DNA of 64,000 bases, taken from Bacteroidota bacterium (GTDB lineage Bacteria > Bacteroidota > Bacteroidia > AKYH767-A > 2013-40CM-41-45). The stretch spans positions 186,001 to 250,000 of the forward strand of contig QQVM01000020.1 of the NCBI GenBank assembly GCA_003389385.1, in the 5' to 3' direction. The position numbers and the translations under genes were made by a program. The notes beneath the pieces were generated by a model that saw nothing but the letters and a program-made list of their open reading frames with translations, did no database searches and was not told where the DNA came from. Position 1 is the first letter of the stretch. Each line of letters begins with the position of its first letter. Shown here piece after piece: positions 20,424 through 30,756 of this stretch.

Positions 20424-21257
20424 ATGAAAACATTTCTTGTGCCTACGGATTTTTCTGAAAATGCTCTTCATGCTGCCAGATATGCTCTGACGATGAACAG
20501 GAAAATGAAGGCGAAAATTGTACTGTTTCACTCTTACGTGGTGCCTGTTTACGCAAGTGATATCCCTGTGATTGTTCCCATTGATGCAGAACTGCTGAAA
20601 GCAGGAGAAGAGTCATGCAGAAGGCTTCATGCAGCAATGCGTGCTGAATTTCCTGAGTCGGAGATAATAATGGACATCAAGCAGGGATATCCGGAGGAGG
20701 AGATAATTGAGGCGGCATCAAGTCACAAAGCAGACCTGATCATTATGGGTACAAAAGGAGCAAGTGGTCTGAGAGAGACTTTAATCGGAACCATTACTGC
20801 TTCGGTGATGGAAAATGCAACTTGTCCTGTCATGGCAGTTCCTTTTGAAACTGTTTTCAAGCCATTCGAAAGATTTGTTTTCGCGACAAATTACGCTGAA
20901 GGTGATTTCAGATATGTAGAGCAGGTACTAGAATTTGTGAAAGCTTTCGACGCAACATTAGTGCTCTTGCATATTTCTTCCGGGGAAATTGAAAAATCAT
21001 ACGAGTATGAAGCTATTGAAAGGTTTAAGGAGAGAATTAAGGACGACAGTGCTTATTCAAGACTTGAAATTAAGCTGATAGAAAGCACCGACGTATATGA
21101 AGTGCTGAATAAATTCATTGTAGATTCTAAAGCGGATGTAGTAGCAATGACAATGAGGAAAAGATCATTTATCCAGAAGCTTTTCAGCCGGTCAGTAACC
21201 AAAAGAATGGCTTATCATACTCACATTCCTTTGATTGCATTCCGGGCTGCAGATTGA
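20424..21257 (+). CDS. Universal stress protein, tandem UspA domains
   Basis: MKTFLVPTDFSENALHAARYAL...LIIMGTKGASGLRETLIGTITASVMENATCPVMAVP. Confidence 0.9.
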   Translation: MKTFLVPTDFSENALHAARYALTMNRKMKAKIVLFHSYVVPVYASDIPVIVPIDAELLKAGEESCRRLHAAMRAEFPESEIIMDIKQGYPEEEIIEAASSHKADLIIMGTKGASGLRETLIGTITASVMENATCPVMAVPFETVFKPFERFVFATNYAEGDFRYVEQVLEFVKAFDATLVLLHISSGEIEKSYEYEAIERFKERIKDDSAYSRLEIKLIESTDVYEVLNKFIVDSKADVVAMTMRKRSFIQKLFSRSVTKRMAYHTHIPLIAFRAAD

Positions 21258-21323
21258 ACTTGTCTTCAATTTTTTGTAATTTCAGTTAATTTATTTAAAG
21301 TCGTTTACAACTCATTTTAATAT

Positions 21324-22430
21324 ATGAATAAGAAAAGCAAATGGTCGATCAATCTTGGTCGTATTGCAGGAATCGAAGTGAGGATTCACTGGACATTCTT
21401 CATCCTGTTTTTATATGTATTGATTGTAGGCCGTTCCCAGGGACAAAACCTGTCAGACAGTTTGATGATGCTGGCATTCATTCTCGCGGTGTTTTTTTGT
21501 GTCACCCTGCATGAGTTTGGCCATGCTTTAATGGCTAAAAAATTCGGTTGCAAAACGCGTGACATCACACTGTTGCCAATCGGAGGCTTGGCCCGAATGA
21601 ACCGGCTTCCGGAAAATCCTTCACAGGAAATGCTTGTTGCACTCGCCGGGCCTTTTGTTAATTTGGTGATTGCCGTGATTCTATATGTGTGGCTTTCATT
21701 GAATGACGGCCTCACGGAGTTGATTGATTTCGCTAAGCTGGATGCAGAAAATTTTTTTCCTGCGCTTTTTGTCGCCAATGTCGTACTCGCGGTCTTCAAT
21801 CTGATTCCTGCTTTTCCAATGGACGGAGGCAGGGTGCTTAGGGCCTTGTTAAGCATGCGATTGCCCCGGCATAAAGCCACAAGGATCGCGGGAGGTGTTG
21901 GCCAGTTCATTGCGATATTATTCGTTTTCATCGGCCTGTTTTATAATCCCTTTCTTGTATTCATCGGTGTGTTTATCTTTTTAGGCGCTCAGATAGAGAC
22001 AGACTATTATCAGTCAAAATATCTTTTGAGAACGTTTCGAATAGGGGATGCCATGATTCACCAGTTTAAGCCTCTGCACCCTTCGGAACCGCTTTCTGCA
22101 GCTGTGAATGCGCTCCTTGACGGACATGCTTCAGAATTCGTCGTGCAGGATAATTCAGAACCTGCAGGAATACTCACCAGAAAGATAATTCTAGAAGCCT
22201 TAAAAACTCATGGACTTGATGTGCCGATTTCACAGGTGATGGAAAAGAATTTCAGTGTTGCAGAAGAAGAGGGTTTGCTCGACAAAGCCTATGAAAAAAT
22301 GAGAATGAATAATATCAGCATCATGCCGGTTGTGAAAGGAAAGAAACTCGTAGGACTGATTGATATGGAGAATATAATGGAATTCCTGCTGGTTAGGGCG
22401 GCCATTGCAAATAATAAAAAGCTATCTTGA
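21324..22430 (+). CDS. Site-2 protease family (M50) membrane metalloprotease with CBS domains
   Basis: HEFGHALMA zinc motif, NLIPAFPMDGGRVLRALL; C-terminal CBS pair. Confidence 0.92.
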   Translation: MNKKSKWSINLGRIAGIEVRIHWTFFILFLYVLIVGRSQGQNLSDSLMMLAFILAVFFCVTLHEFGHALMAKKFGCKTRDITLLPIGGLARMNRLPENPSQEMLVALAGPFVNLVIAVILYVWLSLNDGLTELIDFAKLDAENFFPALFVANVVLAVFNLIPAFPMDGGRVLRALLSMRLPRHKATRIAGGVGQFIAILFVFIGLFYNPFLVFIGVFIFLGAQIETDYYQSKYLLRTFRIGDAMIHQFKPLHPSEPLSAAVNALLDGHASEFVVQDNSEPAGILTRKIILEALKTHGLDVPISQVMEKNFSVAEEEGLLDKAYEKMRMNNISIMPVVKGKKLVGLIDMENIMEFLLVRAAIANNKKLS

Positions 22431-22450
22431 ATTGGATGTGTTATTCCGGA

Positions 22451-22984
22451 TCACCACTTTTTTGATATGATGTCTATTTTTCCGAAGACTGCTCCTGCTT
22501 CTATCCTATAGGCCGGTTGATCCGATTTGTATGCAGCAGTTGTATAATTTGAATTCCCAATCATGGCCACACTTCTGCCGGGGGCATTCACCGCCCCGAA
22601 TACTGTACTCATTTCAACAATGGCAGGAATGCTGTCATTGAGGATGAGTGTGGCATTACCGAAAACCACACCGACTTCTATTTTTTTATTTTGAACAGGT
22701 ACTTCAGCTTTAAACAAGTCCACGGTTCCTGTGCCGAATACAAAGCCATATTCCTTTTCATCGCTGGAATATTTCATTTCCTGTTCGCTGAATACCGCGC
22801 TGCTGGATGATCGGGATTTCCACGTGCTTCCGCTGATTACTTTGATTCCCCAGTAAATAAGTAGAAGCCCGATGATGACTCTGAAAAATGGGAACTGTAT
22901 ATGAAAAACTTCTTTGAGTATAATCGAAACTCCAAGCAGGATGATGATTATTCCCCAAAATGTTGCTGACGATAAGAAGCTCAT
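22451..22984 (-). CDS. LiaF-like membrane protein
   Basis: N-terminal TM pair then VFGTGTVDLFKAEVPVQNKKIEVGVVFGNATLIL... Confidence 0.65.
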   Translation of the reverse strand: MSFLSSATFWGIIIILLGVSIILKEVFHIQFPFFRVIIGLLLIYWGIKVISGSTWKSRSSSSAVFSEQEMKYSSDEKEYGFVFGTGTVDLFKAEVPVQNKKIEVGVVFGNATLILNDSIPAIVEMSTVFGAVNAPGRSVAMIGNSNYTTAAYKSDQPAYRIEAGAVFGKIDIISKKW

Positions 22985-23019
22985 GAGTTTGAATTTTTAT
23001 GAAACAAAATTATCGGAAT

Positions 23020-23985
23020 TTACTTAGTTGTTTTACTCTTCTTGAAATATTTTCTGAAAAGGAAGTTATCCTCCAGCGCTTTTGTAAGTTCATTAATTCC
23101 GGCAGCACTTGAATCTATGTTTGCAAGTGAGTTTTTCAGATGTATGGCACTGACGGAATCACGGAGCAATACTGAGGCAATGTTGTCTTCCTTCTCTAGT
23201 TGTGCAATTGTGCCGCGCAGAAGCTGACTTGTTTCCTGCAGATTCACGCTTGTTTCGTTGATAGAGTTCATTGTTTTCAGGAAAGTAATATGTAACTCGC
23301 TGCTGTCTTTTGACATGCTGCCTAAAAGCCCTTCACCCTTTTGTATCCCGGAACTAAGCTGATTAATAGCCGAACTTGCCTGCCTGAGATTTGCTGAAAT
23401 TATTTCGAGGTTTTTAAGAGTGTTGATTATGTTGCTTCCTGATGTAGTGTCTGAGAGAAGTGAAATAACAGTTCCCTGTCCACCTTTCAATTCGCCAGAT
23501 ATTTTTTTCAGATCTTCTGAAACCCTCGAAATGTTTTCATTTGTTACACTCAATGTGCTGAGCATTTGATCTGTATTCACAAGTGTATGTGAACTGATCA
23601 TATCGCCTTCTTGGATAAATCCTGCCTCGGATGTTCCTGGACTGATATTTATAAGCCTGTTACCAATCAGTCCGTCAGTTCCTATGCTCGCCGTAGAATT
23701 TTTCCGGATATAAGCTGCAGCACTTTTATCAAGAACCATGCTGACTAAAATTCCGGAGTCACCCTGAATTTTCACTTCTTCAACCGTACCGACTATAATT
23801 CCCGAGTATCTTACATTGTTTCCTTTCTGAAGGCCTTCCACATTATCAAAGCTGGTATAGAGTTTAATGTTGTTGCCAAAGAGATTCCGGTTATCACCGA
23901 TAAAATACATACCGCTGATGAAAAGAATGAGTCCGGCAATGATAAAAATTCCAAGCCTGACTTTATTTCCGCTTTCCAAGTCCAT
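23020..23985 (-). CDS. MCE/MlaD family substrate-binding protein
   Basis: VRLGIFIIAGLILFISGMYFIGDNRNLF...VEGLQKGNNVRYSGIIVGTV; start set to MDLESGNK. Confidence 0.85.
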   Translation of the reverse strand: MDLESGNKVRLGIFIIAGLILFISGMYFIGDNRNLFGNNIKLYTSFDNVEGLQKGNNVRYSGIIVGTVEEVKIQGDSGILVSMVLDKSAAAYIRKNSTASIGTDGLIGNRLINISPGTSEAGFIQEGDMISSHTLVNTDQMLSTLSVTNENISRVSEDLKKISGELKGGQGTVISLLSDTTSGSNIINTLKNLEIISANLRQASSAINQLSSGIQKGEGLLGSMSKDSSELHITFLKTMNSINETSVNLQETSQLLRGTIAQLEKEDNIASVLLRDSVSAIHLKNSLANIDSSAAGINELTKALEDNFLFRKYFKKSKTTK

Positions 23986-24742
23986 GTGTAAAGAATGTTT
24001 TGATTTTTTCGTCTTCGCTGTTTTGAAGTTCTTCGAATGTACCCTCCGCATAATTGGTCCCGTCAATCAGTGCGACCAGACGATTTCCAGTAATTCTTGC
24101 GCAATACATGTCATGCGATATTGTTATGGATGATGTGTTGTATTTGTTCTGCATTTCCAGCATCAGCTTGCTTATTTCACTGCTGGTAAAGGGATCCAGA
24201 CCTGTAGTTGGTTCATCATAAAAGACAATTTCAGGTTTCAAGACCAATGCCCGGGCAAGCCCGACTCGTTTTTTCATTCCACCAGATAATTCGGATGGTA
24301 GCAGATTGATTGCATAATACAATCCGACGTTGTCCAGTGTTTCTTTGATGATATCATCCATTTCTGACTTACGAAGGTCTGGCCTGTTTCTTCGAAGCGG
24401 AAACTCAAGGTTTTCTCCTACAGTCATGCTGTCATACAAAGCACTGCTCTGAAAAACAAATCCCATCTTTACCCGTAATGCATCCAACTCCACAGCATTT
24501 AAATCCTTTATCTCCTGTCCCAGCACTTTAATTGAGCCACTGTCGTACTTCATAAGGCCAACCGCACATTTTATCATCACAGATTTACCTGAGCCGGATC
24601 TTCCCAGTACAACAATGTTTTCTCCTTTATAGAGTGTGAGGCTGAAGTTACGCAGAACATGATTGCTGCCGAAAGATTTATTCAGATTCTTTATTTCCAG
24701 AACAGATTCCATATTTTCATCCTGTATTTTAAGTGATGCCAA
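23963..24742 (-). CDS. MlaF-type ABC transporter ATP-binding protein
   Basis: Walker A GRSGSGKSV, signature LSGGMKKRVGLARAL, Walker B IVFYDEPTTGLDP. Confidence 0.92.
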   Translation of the reverse strand: MASLKIQDENMESVLEIKNLNKSFGSNHVLRNFSLTLYKGENIVVLGRSGSGKSVMIKCAVGLMKYDSGSIKVLGQEIKDLNAVELDALRVKMGFVFQSSALYDSMTVGENLEFPLRRNRPDLRKSEMDDIIKETLDNVGLYYAINLLPSELSGGMKKRVGLARALVLKPEIVFYDEPTTGLDPFTSSEISKLMLEMQNKYNTSSITISHDMYCARITGNRLVALIDGTNYAEGTFEELQNSEDEKIKTFFTHGLGKRK

Positions 24743-25535
24743 GGAAATCCGCTATTTGTACGGCAATCAGGTCTATTATGAAGATCAGCAGAGATGAAAC
24801 AACTACTGCTGAATTGGCTGAGCGTCCAACGCCTTCAGTTCCTTTTTGAGAATGATATCCTTTGTAGCAACCTACTAGGCCAATGGCAAAACCGAAAAAG
24901 AATGATTTGACAAAGGCAGGTAAGGCATCGGCGTATTCAAGTGATTCAAATACTTGTTGGTAAAATAACTTAAAGCTAACCGTATCACCAATGTTCACTC
25001 CTAAATATGATCCGTAAAGCGCAATAGCATCTCCTGTCACCACAAGCACAGGGAGCATAAATGTGGTGGCAATGATTCTCGTAACCACAATGTACTTGAA
25101 TGGGTTGGTTCCGGATACTTCCATTGCATCCAATTGTTCTGTCACTTTCATGGAGCCAAGTTCTGCCCCAATACTGGATCCGATTTTCCCTGCACAAATC
25201 AATGCAGTTAATACAGGTCCGATTTCACGGATAATAGAAATGCCTACCATGGCCGGAAGCCATGCTTCCGCTCCAAATCGCTCAAGGGTTGGGCGGCTCT
25301 GAATTGTCAGGACCAGTCCGATAATAAAGGTGGTGATCCCAACCAGGGGAAAGGATTTGTACCCCAGAAGAAAGCATTGACGAACAACTTCCCTGAATTC
25401 ATACGGTCGTCTCCAAAATTCCCTGAAAAATCTTATCGTAAACCGGCCAATATCTCCTGTTTCTTCAAGTTGCTTTTTCCACTTTAAAGGCAATAATTGC
25501 TTCACGAGTTTAATAAATAAGCTGCCCCCAACCAT
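24729..25535 (-). CDS. MlaE-type ABC permease
   Basis: LVGITTFIIGLVLTIQ...IREIGPVLTALICAGKIGSSIGAELGSMKVTEQLDAMEVSG. Confidence 0.92.
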   Translation of the reverse strand: MVGGSLFIKLVKQLLPLKWKKQLEETGDIGRFTIRFFREFWRRPYEFREVVRQCFLLGYKSFPLVGITTFIIGLVLTIQSRPTLERFGAEAWLPAMVGISIIREIGPVLTALICAGKIGSSIGAELGSMKVTEQLDAMEVSGTNPFKYIVVTRIIATTFMLPVLVVTGDAIALYGSYLGVNIGDTVSFKLFYQQVFESLEYADALPAFVKSFFFGFAIGLVGCYKGYHSQKGTEGVGRSANSAVVVSSLLIFIIDLIAVQIADFLGIT

Positions 25536-25796
25536 GCTTTTTCATGGTAAGCCGGGAGCCATTGCTAATGTATGAAATTCTGATAACAGAGTTTGAAAGT
25601 TACCCTGCAATCTGCATCTTCTTTGAATCTTTTTAAAGGTAAATTATTGTTGTTTCCTTTAACCAAATTAAGCATGAGTTAAATCATAAAATATCCTGGA
25701 TACTTATGATGTATGATTTATTAATCATGACCGAATGCATATTTCATGGAATGTAAAGCATGTAAATTTAGATCGAACAATTAAAATTCTATTATC

Positions 25797-26012
25797 ATGA
25801 AAGCTAATATGGGTAAAACGGATCGAATGATCAGAACTATGCTTGCAATAGTCTTTTTGGCATTCTACGCCTTGGAGGTAGTCACAGGATTTGCCGGAAT
25901 TGTATTGATTGTACTTGCTCTTGTTTTTGTGGCGACCAGTTTAATCTCATTTTGTCCCTTATATCTTCCGTTCGGATTAAGCACTTGCCGGAAGAGTGGC
26001 AAGTCGGCCTGA
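25797..26012 (+). CDS. DUF2892 (YgaP-like) membrane protein
   Basis: MGKTDRMIRTMLAIVFLAF...SLISFCPLYLPFGLSTC. Confidence 0.8.
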   Translation: MKANMGKTDRMIRTMLAIVFLAFYALEVVTGFAGIVLIVLALVFVATSLISFCPLYLPFGLSTCRKSGKSA

Positions 26013-26036
26013 ATCTTGTCTTGGCAATTTGTGAAG

Positions 26037-26429
26037 TCATAAAGAATCAAGTTCTGATTTGACCCGATCAAGCAGTTTTTTTTCTTTTGAATTGATTCCA
26101 TGAAAGGAGCTTGCCAACCCGGTGGAAAGCTTCATGCATACATTTTTCAACTTATCGTCAAAAGAATATTTATATTCTTGTATAAAATTTAAGAATGAAT
26201 CGAGTGCTGTTTCCGGATCTGGTCTGTTCTCATCAAGGAAATCAAATTCAAACTCTGTATAATATGCGAGATCTGTGCCGTATTCGTCATTATAATTCTC
26301 CAGTGGCAACAATTCATCTTTTACAGATTGCTTCAGGGCGATTCTTTCCTTTTCGCTGATTGCACCATCAATATCGGCAATAGCATATAATAGCTTTCCA
26401 AGTTCTATATAGAAACGCCTGGCAATCAT
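26037..26429 (-). CDS. TerB-like tellurite-resistance domain protein
   Basis: LGKLLYAIADIDGAISEKERIALKQSV. Confidence 0.6.
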   Translation of the reverse strand: MIARRFYIELGKLLYAIADIDGAISEKERIALKQSVKDELLPLENYNDEYGTDLAYYTEFEFDFLDENRPDPETALDSFLNFIQEYKYSFDDKLKNVCMKLSTGLASSFHGINSKEKKLLDRVKSELDSL

Positions 26430-26522
26430 ATCTGCTATAATTGATCTCTGATATTAAATTTACGAAAAAATATTTTTTTTTCCTTTTGAATTAATCAAAA
26501 CATCTAATTTAGCTTACGATTT

Positions 26523-27191
26523 GTGAAGAACAGAATTAAACAATTTTTTGAATCCCGGGAGAGTGCAGGGGAGGAGCTTTCACAAAAACTGTGGAAGTAC
26601 AGAAATGGTCGCACCGTTGTGATTGGAATACCGAGAGGAGGTGTTCCTCTGGCAGCTGTTGTGGCTAAAAATCTGAATTTGCCTTTGGATGTTGCAGTAG
26701 TTAAAAAAATTGGACACCCTTCAAATCCTGAACTGGCTATCGGTGCGGTCAGTTCTGAGGGATTAATATTGGATCCGGAAGCAGCTAAAATTCCTGAAGA
26801 TATTTTGATGGAAAGAATCAAAACTGTCAAGGAGCAGGTGAAAAGACAAAATGAACTCTATCGTGGCCAGATTAAAGAACAAAAACTTGACGGTGTAAGG
26901 GTGATTGTTATAGACGATGGAATGGCTACAGGAAATACCATGAGAGCAACTCTGAATTTATTGAGAAAAAAAAATCCGGCAAGCATTATTCTGGCTGTGC
27001 CTGTTGCTTCCCGGGAGAGTGTCAGGAAAACGCGCTTCATAGCAGACGAATTTATTTGTCTTATGGAGCCTGATTTATTTTTCAGCGTTGGGCAGTTTTT
27101 CAGGGATTTCAGAGCGGTTTCAGACAAAGAAGTTTCCCGGCTGATTGCTGATGCCAATAAAGGTAGGAATTCAGGCTTTGGGTATTTCTGA
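26523..27191 (+). CDS. Phosphoribosyltransferase family protein
   Basis: GIPRGGVPLAAVVAKNLNLPLDVAVVKKIGHP; VIVIDDGMATGNTMRA PRPP motif. Confidence 0.85.
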   Translation: MKNRIKQFFESRESAGEELSQKLWKYRNGRTVVIGIPRGGVPLAAVVAKNLNLPLDVAVVKKIGHPSNPELAIGAVSSEGLILDPEAAKIPEDILMERIKTVKEQVKRQNELYRGQIKEQKLDGVRVIVIDDGMATGNTMRATLNLLRKKNPASIILAVPVASRESVRKTRFIADEFICLMEPDLFFSVGQFFRDFRAVSDKEVSRLIADANKGRNSGFGYF

Positions 27192-27569
27192 TTCAGCTGA
27201 TGGATCACTTTCATTGGAATGATCATCTTCCTCATGCTCGTCTTTTCCTGAGCTGAATTTTTCCTTCATCTGATAAAATATTTTCTGAACCCATTCAATA
27301 ATCTTGCTTTCAAGACTCAGTTCTTTCTTCCTGATCCATCTTTGCGCAAAGAAAGTGACTGCAACCAATAAAGCTCTCTTTAAAAAAGTATTGGCATTCA
27401 AATCCACACCTGTAATGGATGAAAATGAATTGATCATAACCTTGGCTGGTGAAAAGTTTTCGCGAATTTCAGTGAAGCGGTTTTTTATCACAGTTTCTTT
27501 CGCACAGCAGACTTTCTCCAGACGCTGTATCTCATCCAATAGTTGTTTGCTGTTTTCAATCATAATCAT
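27171..27569 (-). CDS. Hypothetical protein
   Basis: 132 aa, acidic tail; 14-bp overlap with the next upstream gene of the ytxH-like cluster. Confidence 0.55.
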   Translation of the reverse strand: MIMIENSKQLLDEIQRLEKVCCAKETVIKNRFTEIRENFSPAKVMINSFSSITGVDLNANTFLKRALLVAVTFFAQRWIRKKELSLESKIIEWVQKIFYQMKEKFSSGKDEHEEDDHSNESDPSAESEIPKA

Positions 27570-27915
27570 CAGGTTTATTGCAAAGAATGCGTATCAGATA
27601 GTTCCGAAGCGGTTTAATAACCCAGGTTCTTCGCATCATAAATATTAAAACAGCACAGAGGAGATAAAATAATGTGACCAGGGAATATCCCGCTAAGGGC
27701 GAATTGAGCCATTGAGATATTGCCATTGCCATTACCATACTGAGGAAAATGACGAAAAGGAAAAGGAGGAAGCCGATAATTAAAACTGCCATAACCCTGG
27801 CAGCAAGAGAGCTGCCATGGTTAATGGCTTTCAATTTGCTTAATTCAGTCCGGGCTTCTAAATATTCCTTTACATGGCTGATGAATTCATCAACCATTGT
27901 GTTGAGTTTATCCAT
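27556..27915 (-). CDS. Phage-holin-family / DUF1469-like membrane protein
   Basis: 119 aa; amphipathic N-term plus two TM helices; next to YtxH protein. Confidence 0.6.
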   Translation of the reverse strand: MDKLNTMVDEFISHVKEYLEARTELSKLKAINHGSSLAARVMAVLIIGFLLFLFVIFLSMVMAMAISQWLNSPLAGYSLVTLFYLLCAVLIFMMRRTWVIKPLRNYLIRILCNKPDDYD

Positions 27916-27930
27916 AAAAGCTTAGAATGC

Positions 27931-28146
27931 TCAGACAAGTTCTTCTTCTTCAACAGAATGCTTGTCGGTTACCTTGCGTATACCGTCTTTGATTTTGCTT
28001 TTTGCTTTTTCAGCATACTTCTTGGCTTCCTCAGCAATCTTATGCCTGGTTTCACTGCCTTTGTCAGGTGCAAATAAAATTCCTAACAATGCTCCGGCGG
28101 CTGCTCCGCCTAAAAGAGCTAAAATGATTTTAGAGTTGTTGTCCAT
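27931..28146 (-). CDS. YtxH domain protein
   Basis: [42 protein letters not shown]. Confidence 0.85.
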   Translation of the reverse strand: MDNNSKIILALLGGAAAGALLGILFAPDKGSETRHKIAEEAKKYAEKAKSKIKDGIRKVTDKHSVEEEELV

Positions 28147-28248
28147 AGTAACCTTGAATTAAATTGGTGATTAATTAATTGGTTGATAATTGAATATTAA
28201 ATTCGTTCTAATGTTCCTAAAGATAATAAAAAAAATGATGAATTGCTA

Positions 28249-28262
28249 ATGATATTTATCAT
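28249..28262. promoter_or_regulatory. FNR-like palindrome ATGATATTTATCAT upstream of ytxH-like operon
   Basis: Full match to ATGAY-N4-RTCAT; minus-strand TATCTTTA (28225-28218) 30.5 bp from centre. Confidence 0.55.
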
Positions 28263-28603
28263 TTTTTTAAATTCAATCTAAGTTTTACTGCATTGTTATG
28301 TATTATTGAGTTCATCATTACTCTTTTTGTTCTTGAGGAATAATGGTAAATCTGTCTGACAGGATCCTGATTTTGACTGTTCATGATGTTTAACTTACAA
28401 ATGTTAAATCTCAAATTAAGTGTCATTTTAACCGGGTGGCTTTGAATCAGGCTCACTTTGCTGAAATGCTTTTTAAAAATTCCGACTTTTCTTACACATT
28501 CAGTTTTCAAGTACTTTTTTCAAATCGAATTCAGGTCTTAGTAGCTACTTTGATCCTTGAATTTGTTTAACAGTTCCGATAATAATTTTAAAATACCTGC
28601 TTT

Positions 28604-28834
28604 ATGAAACACACAAGCTTATTCTTATTTAAATCTTCTTTAGTTATGGGAGTTATTTTAACCATGCTTAACTCTGCCAATGCAGAAGCGCTTGCCAGAT
28701 CTACTGAAACTTCTTCATCGGGTTCAGGATTGATTTTTGCAGTACCCTTGGCTATGGGCCTGACATTGCTCACGTTTGTTTGCATTTCATCCTTTGCCAA
28801 AATGATGGAGAAGAAATCACAGGAAAAAAATTGA
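28604..28834 (+). CDS. Small secreted/membrane protein, hypothetical
   Basis: 76 aa with signal-like N-term and a C-terminal TM helix. Confidence 0.5.
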   Translation: MKHTSLFLFKSSLVMGVILTMLNSANAEALARSTETSSSGSGLIFAVPLAMGLTLLTFVCISSFAKMMEKKSQEKN

Positions 28835-28912
28835 ATCGAAGCAAAAGCTTGGATCAATATCCTGTGTTGATATCATGTAAATTCAGGTATCATTGTTTTA
28901 TATTTGTATACC

Positions 28913-29737
28913 ATGAATTTCATCATTTGTCCTTTAGATCTTCCAGCGGCACCTGAGTCTGTCAATTATGCTTCGGCCATCGCAGGAAAATCTTCATCCT
29001 GTGTCATGCTGCTACATGTCATCAGGAATTACAGAAATCCTGAAAAATCGAAATCAGTCAGATCAGCCGCATTGCTCAGCCTGAAAAAACTTATCGTGGA
29101 ATTTCAACAGCAATTTCCCAATGTTAAGTATTCGGCAAGGGTTATGTCTGGAGCTCCTGATGAAGCCATCCGAAAAAGCGCCGCAAAGATGAACGCAGAT
29201 CTGATTGTAATGGGTTCAGCCGGTAAAGGCACACTGAGAAGAATTGTATTAGGAAGCACTTCAGAAGCAGTGATTTCAGATGTCGGTTGTCCAGTAATGA
29301 TCATTCCACATGCCTGGGATCAGTTCAGCCTGACCAACATAGTCTACGCCACTGACCTGAAAGAAGACAATCTTCATTCCTCTCAGGCTATCACAACTCT
29401 TGCGGGATTGTTCAATGCCAATTTATATTTCGTTTACATTTCGAATAAAAAATTTGTTCAGACAAATGAAGCCTTGGATGATATGACACGGAAAATCAGA
29501 AGGCATATTAAGTATAAAAAAATGTCCGGTTATATGTTAAGCGATAGCAATGTGTCTTCGGGGATTGTAAAATTCATAAAATCAGTCGACATTGATTTGA
29601 TCGTAATGATGACCCATCTGAATGATGGGGCGCCGAAAATATTCAGGAAAAGCGATACAGTTTCTGTCCTTCACAAGATACGCATCCCGCTTCTTGTGCT
29701 AAGACCTTCAATGAAAGAAGTATTAACAGAAAATTAA
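28913..29737 (+). CDS. Universal stress protein, tandem UspA domains
   Basis: [24 protein letters not shown]...[37 protein letters not shown]. Confidence 0.88.
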   Translation: MNFIICPLDLPAAPESVNYASAIAGKSSSCVMLLHVIRNYRNPEKSKSVRSAALLSLKKLIVEFQQQFPNVKYSARVMSGAPDEAIRKSAAKMNADLIVMGSAGKGTLRRIVLGSTSEAVISDVGCPVMIIPHAWDQFSLTNIVYATDLKEDNLHSSQAITTLAGLFNANLYFVYISNKKFVQTNEALDDMTRKIRRHIKYKKMSGYMLSDSNVSSGIVKFIKSVDIDLIVMMTHLNDGAPKIFRKSDTVSVLHKIRIPLLVLRPSMKEVLTEN

Positions 29738-29748
29738 TTTATAACCAA

Positions 29749-30654
29749 ATGGAATACAAAGATTATTATTCTGTTTTGGGAGTGGATAAAAGTGCAACGG
29801 AATCTGATATTAAGAAAGCATTCCGCAAATTGGCTGTGCGTTATCATCCAGACAAGAACCCCGGTGACAAAAAAGCAGAAGAAAAATTCAAAGAACTGAA
29901 TGAAGCTTATGAAGTATTAAAGGATCCTGCAAAGAGAAAAAAGTATGATGATATAGGTAAAAACTGGAAGCAGTATGCAGGAAGACAAGGCGATCCTGGA
30001 CATAGCTGGTCTGGTTTTCAGGGCAGACAGGGTAGGTCTTCCGCTTCTGATTTTTTCAGTGATTCAGGTTTTTCAGATTTCTTTGAGTCCTTTTTCGGTT
30101 CGGGATTTGATGAAAGCAGATTTCAGAGCCAGTCTGCCCGTGGAAGTGATATGCATGCTTTCATGGATGTTTCATTGGAGGATGTTTATTTTGGTTCTCA
30201 ACGGACAATCTCTATCAACGGCAGCAAAATCGAAATGAAATTGCGGCCAGGTCTTACAGACGGTCAGGTCCTGCGGCTGCGAGGCAAAGGTAATCCAGGC
30301 AGTAAGGGAGGCCCTTCAGGAGACCTTCTCCTCACCATTCGGCTGCTTCCCCATCAGAAATTCAAGGTAAGCGGAAAAGATCTTTACATGGATGTTTACA
30401 TCGATGTGCTGACTGCTGTGCTGGGTGGAAAGATAGTTCTGAGTCATTTCAATGACTCTGTTTCAATCAAGGTGCCTGCGGGAACTGACAGTGGTAAAAT
30501 GCTTCGCTTGAAAGGAAAAGGATTGCCGTATTATGAAGAAGCGAATCGCCATGGCGATTTGTTTGTGCGAATTTTTATCAAAGTGCCTCAAAGATTGAGT
30601 GAGCGGGAAAAAAAACTCTATCAGGAGCTGAAATCCATTCAGAACGGAACCTGA
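29749..30654 (+). CDS. cbpA: DnaJ / curved DNA-binding protein CbpA-like co-chaperone
   Basis: J-domain [53 protein letters not shown]; DnaJ C-terminal domain, no Zn-finger. Confidence 0.9.
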   Translation: MEYKDYYSVLGVDKSATESDIKKAFRKLAVRYHPDKNPGDKKAEEKFKELNEAYEVLKDPAKRKKYDDIGKNWKQYAGRQGDPGHSWSGFQGRQGRSSASDFFSDSGFSDFFESFFGSGFDESRFQSQSARGSDMHAFMDVSLEDVYFGSQRTISINGSKIEMKLRPGLTDGQVLRLRGKGNPGSKGGPSGDLLLTIRLLPHQKFKVSGKDLYMDVYIDVLTAVLGGKIVLSHFNDSVSIKVPAGTDSGKMLRLKGKGLPYYEEANRHGDLFVRIFIKVPQRLSEREKKLYQELKSIQNGT

Positions 30655-30666
30655 TTTAGGAATTTC

Positions 30667-30680
30667 ATGACATCAGTCAT
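30667..30680. promoter_or_regulatory. FNR-like palindrome ATGACATCAGTCAT upstream of hsp20
   Basis: Perfect inverted repeat ATGAC-ATCA-GTCAT; TACTTTTA (30703-30710) begins 29.5 bp from centre. Confidence 0.65.
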
Positions 30681-30756
30681 TTTCTTTGTTTCACTTGTTA
30701 GATACTTTTAAGGTGTAATTATCATTATCTAATTAATACTTTAAATTCACTTTACC

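Noticed and set aside
21386-21931. 181-aa antisense ORF opposite the site-2 protease
   Set aside because: Opposite strand of a clear M50 protease with intact HExxH; no recognisable domain.
25713-25728. ATGATTTATTAATCAT palindrome upstream of the DUF2892 gene
   Set aside because: Spacer is 6 rather than 4 bp and no -7 element at the common offset; not counted in the regulon.
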